Positions 52,319-60,836 of a stretch of 64,000 nucleotides of DNA are shown here, one piece after another. How positions within the stretch are numbered: position 1 is the stretch's first letter; every line of letters begins with the position of its first letter. The DNA lies in NCBI RefSeq assembly GCF_036226505.1, contig NZ_CP108484.1:7473501-7537500 (forward strand). Reading direction: 5' to 3'. A program made the position numbers and the translations under genes. The notes beneath the pieces are model-generated. The model was not told the DNA's origin and did no database searches. It worked only from the letters and a program-made list of their open reading frames with translations. The stretch is from Kitasatospora sp. NBC_01246 (GTDB lineage: Bacteria; Actinomycetota; Actinomycetes; Streptomycetales; Streptomycetaceae).

Positions 52319-52399
52319 CAGCGGCCCCGGCCCCACGTTCCGCGCCGCCCAGTTCGGGGATTCCCCTCCGACGCCGCGGCGAAGGCGAAGCTCCGGTCT

Positions 52400-52499
52400 G
52401 CTCTTCCGCGGCCGGGTCGTCGAGCAGCTGAACATCGACCGCATCGGCCTCGGCGGGGGCGGCATCCACTGCGTCACCCGACCGCAGCCGGTCCCGTAG
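52400..52499 (+). pseudogene. agmatine deiminase C-terminal remnant, copy 2
   Basis: In a different frame from copy 1 the sequence reads GRVVEQLNIDRIGLGGGGIH, CVTRPQPVP, stop at 52497. It keeps the exact GGGGIHC active-site motif. It aligns with copy 1 (GREVVQLDVDRLVAGVGGIHC) but is clearly diverged, so two paralogous or sequentially inserted tails were left. The remainder of the 510-bp gap 52028-52537 holds the operator and no other coding signal. Confidence 0.62.
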
Positions 52500-52537
52500 T
52501 GGCGGCCCGGCCCGGCGGGTGCGCGCCGGGCCCGGGT

Positions 52538-53836
52538 CTACCGGCCGTTCGGAGCCCCCGAGGCGGTGGGGTGGATCCGGCCGCGGCAGGCCCAGGCGGT
52601 GGCCGCCGCGAGGAGCGCGGTGCCGCCGCCCAGCAGCATCACGGCGGTGGTCGACCCGTGGTCCACCACGGTGCCGCCCGCCAGGGCGCCGATCGACAGG
52701 GTCGCCTGGAAGGACGAGGTGAACACCACCCCGGCCGCCTCCGGTGCCTGCGGCGCCGCGGCGAGGAACCAGGTCAGCGAGCAGACCGGGACGGCGCCGT
52801 ACGCCACCCCCCAGAGCACCAGGACGACGGCGGCGCCCGGACCGGAGCCGCCCAGGACCGGCAGCAGCAGGGTCGCGCCGGCGAGCAGGGCGGCGGCGCC
52901 GGCCAGCGCCGCTCCGGGGGCCCGGGCCGCCCGGTCACCGGCGAGGACGTTGCCGAGCAGCCCGGCCGCGCCGTAACCGAGCAGGAGCCCGGTGACCAGC
53001 CCCGGCCCCGCGTGGGTGACCTCCGCCAGGAACGGCGAGACGTAGGTGTAGCTGCCGAAGTGGGCCAGCACGATCAGGAAGGTCACCGCCAGGCCGCTGC
53101 GGGTGCCCCGCCCGGCGAGCAGCCCGCGCAGCAGGCCGAGACCCGTGCCGGCCCCCGGCGGGAGCGGCGGCAGCGAGACCAGGAGTGCGAGGAGCACCAG
53201 TACGGTCAGCGCGGCCATCGCGGCGAAGGCGGTGCGCCAGCCGGCCAGTGAGCCCAGCAGGACCCCGGCCGGCACGCCGATGACCGAGCCGAGCGGCACG
53301 GCGGTGAAGAACACGGTGTTCGCCCGGGCCTGCCGCTCCGGTGCGACGAGGCGCGGGGCGAGCCCCGACCCGATCGACCAGAAGGCGCCGATCACCAGGC
53401 CGAGCGCGACCCGGGCCGCCAGCACCGCCCAGTAGGCGGGGGCGAGCGCGTTGAGCAGGTCGGCGAGCGCCAGCAGCGCCAGCAGGCCGCAGAGCATGGT
53501 GCGGCGGTCGGCGCGCCGGGTGGTGACGGTGACCACCGGCGCGGCCACCGCGGCGACCAGGCCGGGCAGCGTCATCATCAGTCCGGCCGTGCCGTCGGAG
53601 ATCCGGAAGGAGGCGCCGATCGGGGTGAGCAGGCCGATCGGCAGGATCTCGGTGGTGACGAGGGAGAAGACGCCGGCCGTCACGGCCAGGACGGCGGGCC
53701 AGCCGCCGGTCCTGGCGCGGGGGCGGGGCGGGGCGCCGGCGGGTGTGGGCGGGGCGGGTGCGGGCGGGGTGGGGAGAGCGGTGTCGGGCACGCCGGCGGT
53801 CCTGTCCGTGTGGGGTGGGTTCAGGTCGAAGTCCAC
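52538..53836 (-). CDS. MFS efflux transporter (DHA1 type)
   Basis: 432 residues, 12 predicted helices after a 45-residue Pro-rich cytoplasmic N-terminus. VTTEILPIGLLTPIGASFRI and SDGTAGLMMTLPGLVAAVAA are typical of the arabinose-efflux/chloramphenicol-resistance branch; GSVIGVPAGVLLGSLAGWRTAF is motif C of drug:H+ antiporters. Divergent from a MarR gene, with a palindrome between, so MarR probably controls it as well as the ABC exporter. Confidence 0.92.
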   Translation of the reverse strand: MDFDLNPPHTDRTAGVPDTALPTPPAPAPPTPAGAPPRPRARTGGWPAVLAVTAGVFSLVTTEILPIGLLTPIGASFRISDGTAGLMMTLPGLVAAVAAPVVTVTTRRADRRTMLCGLLALLALADLLNALAPAYWAVLAARVALGLVIGAFWSIGSGLAPRLVAPERQARANTVFFTAVPLGSVIGVPAGVLLGSLAGWRTAFAAMAALTVLVLLALLVSLPPLPPGAGTGLGLLRGLLAGRGTRSGLAVTFLIVLAHFGSYTYVSPFLAEVTHAGPGLVTGLLLGYGAAGLLGNVLAGDRAARAPGAALAGAAALLAGATLLLPVLGGSGPGAAVVLVLWGVAYGAVPVCSLTWFLAAAPQAPEAAGVVFTSSFQATLSIGALAGGTVVDHGSTTAVMLLGGGTALLAAATAWACRGRIHPTASGAPNGR

Positions 53837-53920
53837 CAGTCCGGCCGGGTGTCGCGCTGGCGTGAATCCGACGTGAACGTCCGGTCCGAGCGGCGTTCCA
53901 CCGCCCGCGCCCTGGACGGA

Positions 53921-53939
53921 TAGCTCTCACTGAGAGCTA
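53921..53939. promoter_or_regulatory. perfect 19-bp MarR operator
   Basis: TAGCTCTCA-C-TGAGAGCTA is a perfect palindrome with a single central base. It ends 10 bp before the MarR ATG, overlapping the ribosome-site region, and lies between the divergent MFS and MarR-ABC units. Confidence 0.78.
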
Positions 53940-53949
53940 AAATGGAGGC

Positions 53950-54482
53950 ATGACCGCGGATGTCACGGACACCCCCGACACCGCCCTGGGCGACGAGTTC
54001 TCCACCCTCCTCGTCGGGATCCAGCGCCTGGTCCGACGACGGCTGCGGGAGGGCCTGACCGAGCCCCGGCTGCGCGGCGCGCAGGTCGAACTGCTGCGCC
54101 TGGTGGCCGACTCGCCGGGCCTGCGGGTCTCGGACGCGGCCGCGGAGCTCTGCCTGGCCGGCAACTCGGTCTCCACCCTGGTCAACCAACTGGTCGCGCT
54201 GGGCCTGCTGCGCCGCGAGGTGGACCCGGCCGACCGCCGGGCCGCCCTGCTCCACGTCACCGACGAGGCGGTCGAACGGCTCGCGGCCTGGCGGGCCCGG
54301 CGGTCGGCGCTGGTCGGCGAGGTGGTGGCGGGGCTGTCCGCCGAGGAGCGGACGGCGCTGGACGCCGCGCTGCCCGCGCTGCGCGGCGTCGCGGTGGGTC
54401 TGCGCGCCCGACCGGAGACGAGGCCGGAGACGACGAAGCCGGAGAAGCCGGAGAAGCCGGCGACGAAGGGGAGGGTGCGGCG

Positions 54483-54486
<4 letters not shown>
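53950..54486 (+). CDS. MarR family transcriptional regulator
   Basis: 178 residues. The winged helix is LRGAQVELLRLVADSPGLRV, then SDAAAELCLAGNSVSTLVNQ, then the wing REVDPADRRAALLHVTDEA. The C-terminal 30 residues are a Lys/Pro/Glu tail (PEKPEKPATKGR). ATG 10 bp after the operator palindrome with TGGAGG upstream. Stop overlaps the ATPase start by 4 bp (ATGA). It probably represses both the ABC exporter operon and the divergent MFS pump, releasing on binding of a toxic compound. Confidence 0.92.
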
Positions 54487-55343
<857 letters not shown>

Positions 55344-56211
55344 ACCCGCCGGCCCCGCCCCGGCCACCGACCTGCCCGACCTCGCTCTGCTGCTGGTCCC
55401 GCCGCGTGCCCGCACCGGGTGGCGGGTGGTGCCGGCCCGGGTGGCCGCGATGTGCGTGGTCGAACTGCAGAAGCTGCGCCACGACCGGACCGAGCTGTAC
55501 ACCCGGGCGGTCCAGCCGGCGCTCTGGCTGCTGATCTTCGGCGAGACCTTCACCCGGCTGAAGGCGATCCCGACCGGCGGGATCCCGTACCTGGACTTCC
55601 TGGCGCCCGGGATCATCGCCCAGTCGGCGATGTTCATCGCGATCTTCTACGGCATCATGATCATCTGGGAGCGGGACTCCGGCGTGCTCACCAAGCTGCT
55701 GGTCACCCCGACCCCGCGGGCCGCGCTGGTCACCGGGAAGGCCTTCGCCGCCGGGGTCAAGGCGGTGCTGCAGGCCGCGGTGGTGGTGGTGCTCGCGGCG
55801 GCGCTCGGGGTCGCGATGACCTGGAACCCGCTGCGGCTGCTCGGCGTCGTGGTCGCGGTGGTGCTCGGGTCGGCCTTCTTCTCGTGCCTGTCGATGGCCA
55901 TCGCCGGCCTCGTGCTCACCCGGGACCGGCTGATGGGCATCGGCCAGGCGATCACCATGCCGCTGTTCTTCGCCTCGAACGCGCTCTACCCGGTGGACCT
56001 GATGCCCGGCTGGCTGCAGGCGGTCAGCCGGGCCAACCCGCTCAGCTACCAGGTCGACGCGCTGCGGGGGCTCCTCATCGGCACCCCCGCGCACCTTCCG
56101 CTGGACTTCGCGGTGCTGACGCTGGCCTCGGGGCTCGGCATCGCGGCGGCCTCCGGGCTGCTGGGGCGGCTCGCGCGGTAGCGACCGGGCCGCGTCGGTG
56201 GCCGGGTGTGC

Positions 56212-56262
56212 CACGACGCCGCTGGACCGGACCGGGTGGTCGGGTGCAGCGGCGTTGTCGTG
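56212..56262. terminator. bulged hairpin between convergent genes
   Basis: CACGACGCCGCTG (56212-56224) pairs with CAGCGGCGTTGTCGTG (56247-56262), 13 bp with a 3-base bulge, between the exporter permease and the convergent Rpf-like gene. Confidence 0.6.
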
Positions 56263-56299
56263 CCCGGGTGGGCGGGTGTGGCGGGTGGTGCTGGGGGTG

Positions 56300-56692
56300 T
56301 TACTTGGTGAGGCCGGCCTTGACGGAGCAGACGGGCCAGGCGCCGGGGCCCTGGGCGGCGAGGACCTTCTCGCCGATGGCGATCTGCTGGGCCTTGGTGG
56401 CCTGGTGGGCCTGGGGGGCGTAGGTGGTGCCGCCGAAGGCTGCCCAGGTGCTGGAGGTGAACTGGAGGCCGCCGTAGAAGCCGTTGCCGGAGTTGATGGC
56501 CCAGTTGCCGGTGGCTTCGCAGGCGGCGACCTTGTCCCAGACGTTGGCGGGGGCGGCGGAGGCGGTGTTGGCCGTGACGAGGCCGGCCACGGGCAGGGCG
56601 GTGAGGGCGCCGGCCATGAGTGCCGTGCGGACGCGGTTGCGGCGCTTGGTGGCGGTGGTGGTGGCGGCGGTGGTCTCGTTACGGAGGGTCAT
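56300..56692 (-). CDS. secreted Rpf-like transglycosylase
   Basis: 130 residues. A signal peptide (MTLRNETTAATTTATKRRNR then a hydrophobic stretch to TASA) is followed by the resuscitation-promoting-factor core: VWDKVAACEATGNWAINSGN, GFYGGLQFTSSTWAAFGGT, then QIAIGEKVLAAQGPGAWPVC. The Glu in ACEATGNW is the catalytic acid, and the two Cys should form the family disulfide. It cleaves peptidoglycan during germination and growth resumption. No LysM or other domain. The stop codon is TAA. The long leader is described separately. Confidence 0.93.
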   Translation of the reverse strand: MTLRNETTAATTTATKRRNRVRTALMAGALTALPVAGLVTANTASAAPANVWDKVAACEATGNWAINSGNGFYGGLQFTSSTWAAFGGTTYAPQAHQATKAQQIAIGEKVLAAQGPGAWPVCSVKAGLTK

Positions 56693-57359
56693 GCGGGTCC
56701 TTTCGGGGGGTGGGTGCGAGCGTGCGGAACCAGGCCCTGGGTGGGGTGGTTTCGTGTCGCGGGGGGTGGGGGCACCGGGTGCGGTGCGGGGTGGTGGGCC
56801 CTGCGGTGCGTGGTGGTCGGTGCAACGGGTTCGAAGTTACGGGGGTGGGGTGGGGGGTTTCAAGGATTCGTAGGTTTGGGCTGGTGGGTGGGTGGTTACC
56901 GGGGGTATGGATCTAGGGATTGGGCTGTTTTGAAGGTGTTTGCCCCGTTTTTCAAGATCGTTTGGGGGGTGGGAGTGGTCCGGGCCACAGGTTTGGGGGT
57001 GTGAGGCCGGGCACATCGTCGACGGTGGGTGACGGGGTGTCGGCGGGGGGTGCGGATCGTGGGGGGTGGGGGTCCGGGGTCGGGTGGCGCGCACCACAGC
57101 CCTCACCCGACGCCCGGAGGGCCACTACCCACGGTGACGATTTCGGGCCCCGAAACGGCGGGGCGCCCGGTCCCGCGCCGGTACCCCGGTCAGTTCGCGG
57201 CGTCCCGGACGTCGTCCGCCGGCGCCGCCTCCGGGCTCCGGTCGGCCCGCAGCCGCGATCCGGAGCAGCTAGCGGAGCGGCGCCCCGAACGCGGCTGGGA
57301 GCGGATCGACGACCGACGGGCGCCGGCCCACCCCCGTGGGACCGGCACCCGCCGCGTCG
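56693..57359. other. 667-bp non-coding region with extreme strand asymmetry
   Basis: No gene has coding bias here. From 56693 to about 57110 the plus strand is almost purely G and T with very little C, so the Rpf-like transcript would have a C/A-rich, probably unstructured leader. AT-rich patches near 56860-56960 are likely promoter DNA. I looked for the c-di-AMP riboswitch known before many streptomycete rpf genes and did not find its GGUGAAUC-type core. The rest (57111-57359) is ordinary GC-rich spacer. Confidence 0.55.
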
Positions 57360-58193
57360 TCAGCCCGCCGGCCGGCCGGCGGAGCGCCGCAGGTGTTCGG
57401 CGAGGGCGAGGAAGACGAAGAAGTTCGGGATCGTGCTCACGGCGGCGTGGGTCAGGGCCCGCCACCGGCCGGCGACCCTGAGCTTGACGAAGCCGTCGAA
57501 GACCTTGATCTCCTGGATCTCCTGCCACTGCGCGGACTCGCGGGCCGAGCCGACGGCGTCCACGGTCAGCCAGAGCCGGCCGAACTCCAGTCGCCCGCCC
57601 GAGTCCAGGGCGGCGACCGCCCCGGGGAGCTGGGCCCGGGTGACGGCCTGCTGGAGCGCCGGCCCCCACTCCCGCGGGTTGCTGAATCCGCCCTTCTCGG
57701 CGACCTCGCCCGACCCGTCCGCCCGGCCGCGCAGCACGACCTCCGCGCCGTCCACGTCGGTGAGCGTGTACTCGTAGGACGTGTAGCCGCCGACGCCGGT
57801 GTGCCGGACGGTGTTCTGGAGGACGGACGTGCTCTCGTAGCGGACGGCGTGGACTCGGCCCTTCACCACGGCGGTGAGACCGCGCTCGTGGAGGTCGAGC
57901 CGGACGCCCTGGTTCTTCGCCGTCGTGGACCGTTCCTTCCAGATGCCCAGCGGGACCAGCAGCAGCAGTCCGAGCGGGATGACCGCCAGCGCCGCCGCCT
58001 CGGTGAGCGAGAGCACCAGCGCCAGCCCCCCGAAGACCACCGCCCCGGTCACCGCGCAGCCGAGCGAACTCGCCTGCGACCGGGTGCCCGGGTAGACCGC
58101 CACCCGGTCACCCAGCCGGTTGCGGACCGCCGCCTCGTCGATCAGCGTCAGAAGCTCGCTCCGGCCGTCCGCGAGGCCGTCCTGCCCGGTCAT
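57360..58193 (-). CDS. membrane protein, possibly DUF6585 family
   Basis: 277 residues. Two adjacent helices near residues 45-85 (SLGCAVTGAVVFGGLALVLS and AALAVIPLGLLLLVPLGIW) precede a soluble region resembling a PH-like fold: GVRLDLHERGLTAVVKGRVH, TSYEYTLTDVDGAEVVLRGR, RLEFGRLWLTVDAVGSARES. A last hydrophobic segment lies at the C-terminus. It resembles the DUF6585 group of streptomycete membrane proteins, but I am not certain. ATG at 58193. Third on the minus strand after the esterase. Confidence 0.7.
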   Translation of the reverse strand: MTGQDGLADGRSELLTLIDEAAVRNRLGDRVAVYPGTRSQASSLGCAVTGAVVFGGLALVLSLTEAAALAVIPLGLLLLVPLGIWKERSTTAKNQGVRLDLHERGLTAVVKGRVHAVRYESTSVLQNTVRHTGVGGYTSYEYTLTDVDGAEVVLRGRADGSGEVAEKGGFSNPREWGPALQQAVTRAQLPGAVAALDSGGRLEFGRLWLTVDAVGSARESAQWQEIQEIKVFDGFVKLRVAGRWRALTHAAVSTIPNFFVFLALAEHLRRSAGRPAG

Positions 58194-58297
58194 GCGCTGT
58201 CCTCTGCCTCGTGTTCGGGGTGTTCGTCGCGTCCGTGGTGTTCGCGGTGACCGGGCGGGCCCGTCCCGGCGGTGCGGGCCCACCGGTCGGCCGGGGC

Positions 58298-59377
58298 TCA
58301 GCCCGCCCGGTCGAAGGCGGCCTGGAGCCGGGGGACGTAGTCGGCGAGCGCCGGCGCCCAGCAGCCGTAGTTGTGGCCGCCGTCGCAGGTGGGCGACAGG
58401 GTCGAGCCGTCGCCGTAGTCGACGTAGCGGCTGGCGATGCCGAGCTGGTTCAGCCGGGTCCGGACGGTGTCGGTGGCGATCGCCGTGAAGTGGTCGATGG
58501 GCCCCCGGTCGCCGGTGTAGAGGGCGACGTCGGTGGCGGCCAGCTTGGCCAGGTTGGCGCCCGCGGCCGGGTTGACCTCGTTCCAGACGTGGTCGGCGCC
58601 GAAGACCGGGTAGGGCGAGCCGAAGATCGCGTCGCTGTCGACGTAGGGCCCGTAGCCGACGCACTGGCCGCTGCCGGAGGTGCTCACGGCGCACCACGCG
58701 CCCGGGAGGTTGAGTTCGGTGGCCAGGACCGTGGCGCGGATCTCGGTCATGCCGAGGTCGATGCCGCCGGACAGCGAGGCGACGTGGCCGAACAGGTCGG
58801 GCCGGAACTCGGCGTAGCGCAGCGCGCCGTAGCCGCCCATCGACAGGCCGACGACGGCCCGGTGCGACCGGTCGCCGAGGGTGCGCAGGTTGGCGTCGAT
58901 GAAGGGGACGACCTGGCTGGTGTGGAAGGTCTGCCAGTTGGCCGCGCCGAGCACGGTGTTCTGCATGACCCAGTCGGCGTACCAGCCCTTGAGGCCGCCG
59001 TCCGGGACGACGGTGATCATCGCGTCGGAGTGCAGGGCGGGCGCGGCCGCGACGTCGTCCACGGTGCCGGCCCCGCCGTGCAGGAAGTACGTCACCGGCC
59101 AGCGCCGGCCGGGGTCGGCGGCGTAGCCCCGGGGGAGGAGGATCCGGATCTTGTGCGTGCCGGAGAGCTGACCGGTGGTCACGGTCAGCGTGAAGTCGGT
59201 GTCCGAGTGCACGTCGGGGGCGCCGACCTGGGTCAGGCCGAACCCGTCGGTGAAGGTCGGCGGGGCCGGGTCGGCCGCGTGCGCGGGCGCACCGACGAGC
59301 AGCGCGGACACGGCCATCGCCGCGGCGACGACGGCCGCCCTGGCGTGCCGGCGCCAGGCGGGCGGGAAGGAGGTCAT
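58298..59377 (-). CDS. secreted antigen 85-like esterase
   Basis: 359 residues. A signal peptide (MTSFPPAWRRHARAAVVAAA to APAHA) precedes an alpha/beta-hydrolase domain of the esterase D/antigen 85 type: RRWPVTYFLHGGAGTVDD, GGLKGWYADW, and nucleophile Ser179 in AVVGLSMGGYGALRYAEF. The His is probably in CDGGHNYGCWAPAL. Such enzymes are acyltransferases or esterases outside the cell. It follows the serine hydrolase by 75 bp on the same strand. Confidence 0.92.
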   Translation of the reverse strand: MTSFPPAWRRHARAAVVAAAMAVSALLVGAPAHAADPAPPTFTDGFGLTQVGAPDVHSDTDFTLTVTTGQLSGTHKIRILLPRGYAADPGRRWPVTYFLHGGAGTVDDVAAAPALHSDAMITVVPDGGLKGWYADWVMQNTVLGAANWQTFHTSQVVPFIDANLRTLGDRSHRAVVGLSMGGYGALRYAEFRPDLFGHVASLSGGIDLGMTEIRATVLATELNLPGAWCAVSTSGSGQCVGYGPYVDSDAIFGSPYPVFGADHVWNEVNPAAGANLAKLAATDVALYTGDRGPIDHFTAIATDTVRTRLNQLGIASRYVDYGDGSTLSPTCDGGHNYGCWAPALADYVPRLQAAFDRAG

Positions 59378-59452
59378 CGAAGGTCCTCTCGGGGTGGGTG
59401 CAGGGGGGAGCGGGCCCCGCGGCCGGGCGACGGACGGGGGCGGGGCGCGGTG

Positions 59453-60595
59453 CTACAGCGCGCAGTAGGCGTCGACCGTCGCCTTGCCGGTGTCCTGCTG
59501 GCCCTTCGTCCCGGCGAGCAGGTGGAACTCGTTGTTGGCGCGCGCGACCTGCTTGGCGCCGTCGTCGCTGGTGTACCAGTCGCTGAAGTAGCCCAGTACG
59601 GCGCCGTTGTGGCTCCAGGCCCACTGGCCGCACGGCAGCTGCACGTGGATGATGCCCAGGCCGTAGCCCACGGTGCCGTCGGCGGTCACCGGGACGGTGG
59701 TCTTGAGCTCGGCCTCCTGCGCGGGTGCCAGGAGCCGGCCGGTGACCAGGGCCCGGGAGAAGGCCGTCAGGTCGTCCAGGGTCGACACGATCGCCCCGGC
59801 GGGCCCGAAGGTCTGGACGTCGGAGACGGTGACGTCCCTGATGCCGATGCCGATCACCGGGTACTCGTAGCCGTGCAGGTGGTTGCCGGAGATGGTCGGA
59901 TCGCTGGTCGGGAAGGTCGTGTCGGCGAGGCCGAGCGGTTCGATGATCCGCTGCCGGATCTCGGTGGCGGCGTCGTTGCCGGTGACGGCCTTGATCACCA
60001 TGCCGGCCAGGACGTAGTTGGTGTTGGAGTAGCTCCACTGCCCGCCCGGAGTGCCGGTGGGCCGGTGCTGGGCGAGGCCGAGGTTCACCAGGGTCTGCGC
60101 CGGCCAGGCCTTGGTGGGCTCGGTGTTCAGCGCGTAGGACAGCGCGAACCCGGTGTCCTTGGCGTAGTCGGGCAGGCCGGAGGTGTGGTTCAGCAACTGG
60201 CGGATCGTGATCGTGCTGCCGTCGTAGCCGTTCGCGGCGACCGCGCCGGGCAGCCACTTCGCGACGGTGTCGTCGAGGGACAGCCGCTGCTCGCCCTCCA
60301 GCTGGAGCAGCACGGTGGCGGTGAACGCCTTGGTGTTGCTGCCGATCCGGAACCTGGCCTTCGGATCGGTGGGCACCCTGGTGGACAGGTCGCCGACGCC
60401 CGCGTGCACGTACTGGGTGGTGTCACCCTGGCGGACCAGGCCGATCACGCCGGGGTATCCGTCGGCGACCCCCTGCTGGGCGCCGGCCTGGAGGAGGCCG
60501 GCGGCGGTCGGGGTGTCGGCGTGCGCCGGCCCGGCACCGGCGAGGGCGGCGAGCGCCAGCGCCGCGCCGGCGGCGGTCAGACGTAGGGGTTTCAT
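59453..60595 (-). CDS. secreted serine hydrolase, class C beta-lactamase / D-Ala-D-Ala carboxypeptidase fold
   Basis: 380 residues. Signal peptide MKPLRLTAAGAALALAALAG to PAHA. The catalytic SxxK is Ser86-Asn-Thr-Lys89 in RIGSNTKAFTAT, the second motif YSN is at 189-191 in QWSYSNTNYVLAGMV, and the third (KTG equivalent) is HNG in WAWSHNGAVLGYFS. All three are intact. It resembles R61-type DD-carboxypeptidases and related peptidases and esterases. GAGGAG precedes the ATG at 60595. Confidence 0.93.
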   Translation of the reverse strand: MKPLRLTAAGAALALAALAGAGPAHADTPTAAGLLQAGAQQGVADGYPGVIGLVRQGDTTQYVHAGVGDLSTRVPTDPKARFRIGSNTKAFTATVLLQLEGEQRLSLDDTVAKWLPGAVAANGYDGSTITIRQLLNHTSGLPDYAKDTGFALSYALNTEPTKAWPAQTLVNLGLAQHRPTGTPGGQWSYSNTNYVLAGMVIKAVTGNDAATEIRQRIIEPLGLADTTFPTSDPTISGNHLHGYEYPVIGIGIRDVTVSDVQTFGPAGAIVSTLDDLTAFSRALVTGRLLAPAQEAELKTTVPVTADGTVGYGLGIIHVQLPCGQWAWSHNGAVLGYFSDWYTSDDGAKQVARANNEFHLLAGTKGQQDTGKATVDAYCAL

Positions 60596-60836
60596 CGGAC
60601 TCCTCGGGCTGCGGGTGGTCATGGCGGCGCGCGGTGCTCGCGACCGGTCCGATGGGCCCGGACCGTCGGCGCGGCGCCGACCTGGTACCCGCGATCCTGC
60701 GGGCCGGCCGCGCCGGCGGACAGGCCATCGCACCGGCCACATGTGACCGGCCCCGCTCCGGCCCGCGGATGCCCGCCCCCGGCCTGCGGATTCCCGCGCC
60801 CCACCCGGGCGGCGCCGGCGGACCGGGCGCCGGCGG

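Noticed and set aside
56693..57100. c-di-AMP (ydaO-type) riboswitch in the Rpf-like leader
   Set aside because: Streptomycete rpf genes often have one, but the reverse complement of this leader lacks the conserved core elements and is C/A-rich rather than structured.
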